Assembly: GCA_020435865.1 (NCBI GenBank)
Contig: JAGQYZ010000271.1
Location: 1-7,406, forward strand
Direction of reading: 5' to 3'
Origin: Aequorivita sp.
GTDB taxonomy: Bacteria > Bacteroidota > Bacteroidia > Flavobacteriales > Flavobacteriaceae
Length of the DNA: 7,406 nt
The position numbers were made by a program, and so were the translations under genes. Shown one piece after another: positions 6,240 through 7,406 of the stretch; positions within the stretch are counted from its first letter, which is position 1, and each line of letters starts with the position of its first letter. The notes below the pieces were generated by a model. It worked only from the letters and a program-made list of their open reading frames with translations. It was not told where the DNA came from and did not search any database.

Positions 6240-7406
6240 TTATATTAAAATCTCCTTTACTTCGTATAGCTTCGGAATGGTTACTTTCCAGCCATAGGTA
6301 TCACGCAACTTCACCCGAAAAGCATCCTGCACTGTCGGCTCACCATGAATTAGGAATGTCTCTTCTGGAATGTTTTTAATATTGCTCGTCCAATCCAAAA
6401 GCCCTTTTTGGTCGGCATGTGCCGAAAGGCTTTCAATCTGGTGGATTTCAGCTTTTATGGGATAATATTTCCCGAAGAATTTTAATTCATAGGCACCTTC
6501 TAAAAGTTGCCGTCCACGAGTTCCTTCGGCTTGGAAGCCTACCAATAAAACTGTAGTATTCGTTTTATCTATTAGCTGTTTTAAATAAGTTAAAACCCTT
6601 CCACCAGTGACCATTCCGCTACCCGCAATAACTATTTTTGGCTGTGGGTTGTCTATGGTTTCCCACGTTTCTTTATAGGAAGTAATTATATGCATCCTAT
6701 TATTCATCGCGTTGAAATCCTTCATAGGTAGTTTATGCCAATCTGAAAAGTTTTGAAAGACCGAAAGCACATTATTGCCCATCGGACTATCAATAAATAT
6801 TGGGATGTTCGGAATCCGGTTTTCATTGTAAAGTTTCCAAAGAAGGAACATAAGTGTCTGTAAACGCTCCACGGCAAAAGAAGGTATTATTAAATTACCA
6901 CGGTTGTGGATGGTTTTGTTGATGAGTTCCACCAAAGTATCTGAAACACTTTCTTGTGGATGGAGTTTGTTTCCATAGGTGCTTTCCATAAAAAGATAGT
7001 CCGCCCATTCTGGTTTTTCGGGCGGGAAAAGCAATAAATCGTGTTCCCTGCCAATATCTCCTGAAAAAACAAAAGTTTTTCCAAAGATTTCAAGTTCAAT
7101 AAAAGTAGCACCTATAATATGCCCATTATACTTAAACCGATATTTTATGTTTTCTGAAAGGGAAATCCATTTGTCTTTTTCTTCAGATTGAAAAAAACCG
7201 AACGTTTTTTCAGCTTCCTCAACACTATAAAAAGGTTCGGCGGGTTTGTGTTTGGAATAGCCTTCCTCATTGGCCTTTTCTGCTTCTTCTTCGTGAATTT
7301 TTGCGCTGTCCAGCAAAATTATTTTAGTAATGGCAAGTGTTGGTGCTGTACCTATAATTTTCCCATGAAAACCTTGCTTTACCAATCGCGGCAAATAACC
7401 CGTGTG
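6240..7406 (-). CDS. Metallo-beta-lactamase/beta-CASP RNA-processing nuclease (YSH1-like), N-terminus outside window
   Basis: The frame is open to the window edge, so the 388 visible residues lack the N-terminus; the TTG at 7394-7392 is an internal Leu codon, not the start. The first visible residues, HTGYLPRL, are the last histidine of the HxHxDH metal motif and what follows it. Further metal ligands are the His in 'YNGHIIGA' (visible residue about 96) and the Asp in 'FSGDIG' (about 117). The beta-CASP motifs follow: 'FMESTYGN' (motif A, Glu about 141), 'LSAHADQKG' (motif B, His about 330) and 'LIHGEP' (motif C, His about 354). 'GSGMVTGGRVLTYL' and 'GFQAEGTRGRQLLEG' are typical of the bacterial COG1236 branch. 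Such enzymes are zinc-dependent endo/5'-exonucleases acting on RNA in the cytoplasm. With every ligand in view conserved, it should be active. It points the same way as the YceI operon but is separated from it by 281 bp and its own promoter region. Confidence 0.93.
   Translation of the reverse strand, partial: HTGYLPRLVKQGFHGKIIGTAPTLAITKIILLDSAKIHEEEAEKANEEGYSKHKPAEPFYSVEEAEKTFGFFQSEEKDKWISLSENIKYRFKYNGHIIGATFIELEIFGKTFVFSGDIGREHDLLLFPPEKPEWADYLFMESTYGNKLHPQESVSDTLVELINKTIHNRGNLIIPSFAVERLQTLMFLLWKLYNENRIPNIPIFIDSPMGNNVLSVFQNFSDWHKLPMKDFNAMNNRMHIITSYKETWETIDNPQPKIVIAGSGMVTGGRVLTYLKQLIDKTNTTVLLVGFQAEGTRGRQLLEGAYELKFFGKYYPIKAEIHQIESLSAHADQKGLLDWTSNIKNIPEETFLIHGEPTVQDAFRVKLRDTYGWKVTIPKLYEVKEILI

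Noticed and set aside
7392..7394. TTG as the start codon of the nuclease gene
   Set aside because: The frame continues upstream to the window edge and encodes H-T-G-Y, the end of the HxHxDH active-site motif, so the true start is outside.

Overview
The window looks like chromosomal DNA from a member of the Bacteroidota, most likely the class Flavobacteriia. It is AT-rich. Translation starts have A/T-rich leaders and no Shine-Dalgarno sequence, and exported proteins have signal peptides ending in -FAQ or -LAQ. The protein families (a split YbhF/YbhS/YbhR-type exporter, Flavobacteria-style YceI proteins and a YSH1-like beta-CASP nuclease) fit this too. The assignment is inference from style, not from a marker gene.

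Layout. Positions 1-3324 hold a plus-strand operon for an ABC-2 type exporter: the 3' end of a first ATPase, a second ATPase, and two homologous six-helix permeases. The genes are tightly packed, with a 2-nt gap, a 1-nt overlap (TAATG) and a 4-nt overlap (ATGA). The second ATPase has an in-frame TAA at codon 98, followed by a 16-nt T run. The reading frame and expected length are intact on both sides, so this is either a very recent nonsense lesion or a sequence error. Positions 3325-3381 are a short convergent junction with a stem-loop.

Positions 3382-5958 hold a minus-strand three-gene operon. Read in transcription order it encodes a secreted YceI-family protein, an outer-membrane beta-barrel (porin-like) protein, and a second, diverged YceI-family protein. 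All three have export signals, so the products belong to the periplasm and outer membrane. The leader (5959-6239) carries two near-identical copies of a TGAC-N4-GTCA dyad 28 bp apart and a third dyad between them. The near dyad lies about 41 bp upstream of the start site predicted from a weak Bacteroidota -7 box. This is the architecture of a Crp/Fnr-type activated promoter and is the most interesting regulatory signal here.

Positions 6240-7406 hold a minus-strand gene, cut by the window edge, for a metallo-beta-lactamase/beta-CASP RNA-processing nuclease. All the active-site motifs inside the window are present.

How the parts relate: the ABC operon should export a substrate, possibly with an HlyD adaptor and a TolC-like protein encoded to the left of the window. 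The YceI/porin operon forms an envelope module. I infer, without proof, that these genes form an envelope and stress island under a Crp/Fnr-family regulator. I see no mobile element, CRISPR array, tRNA or rRNA, and no clearly novel system.
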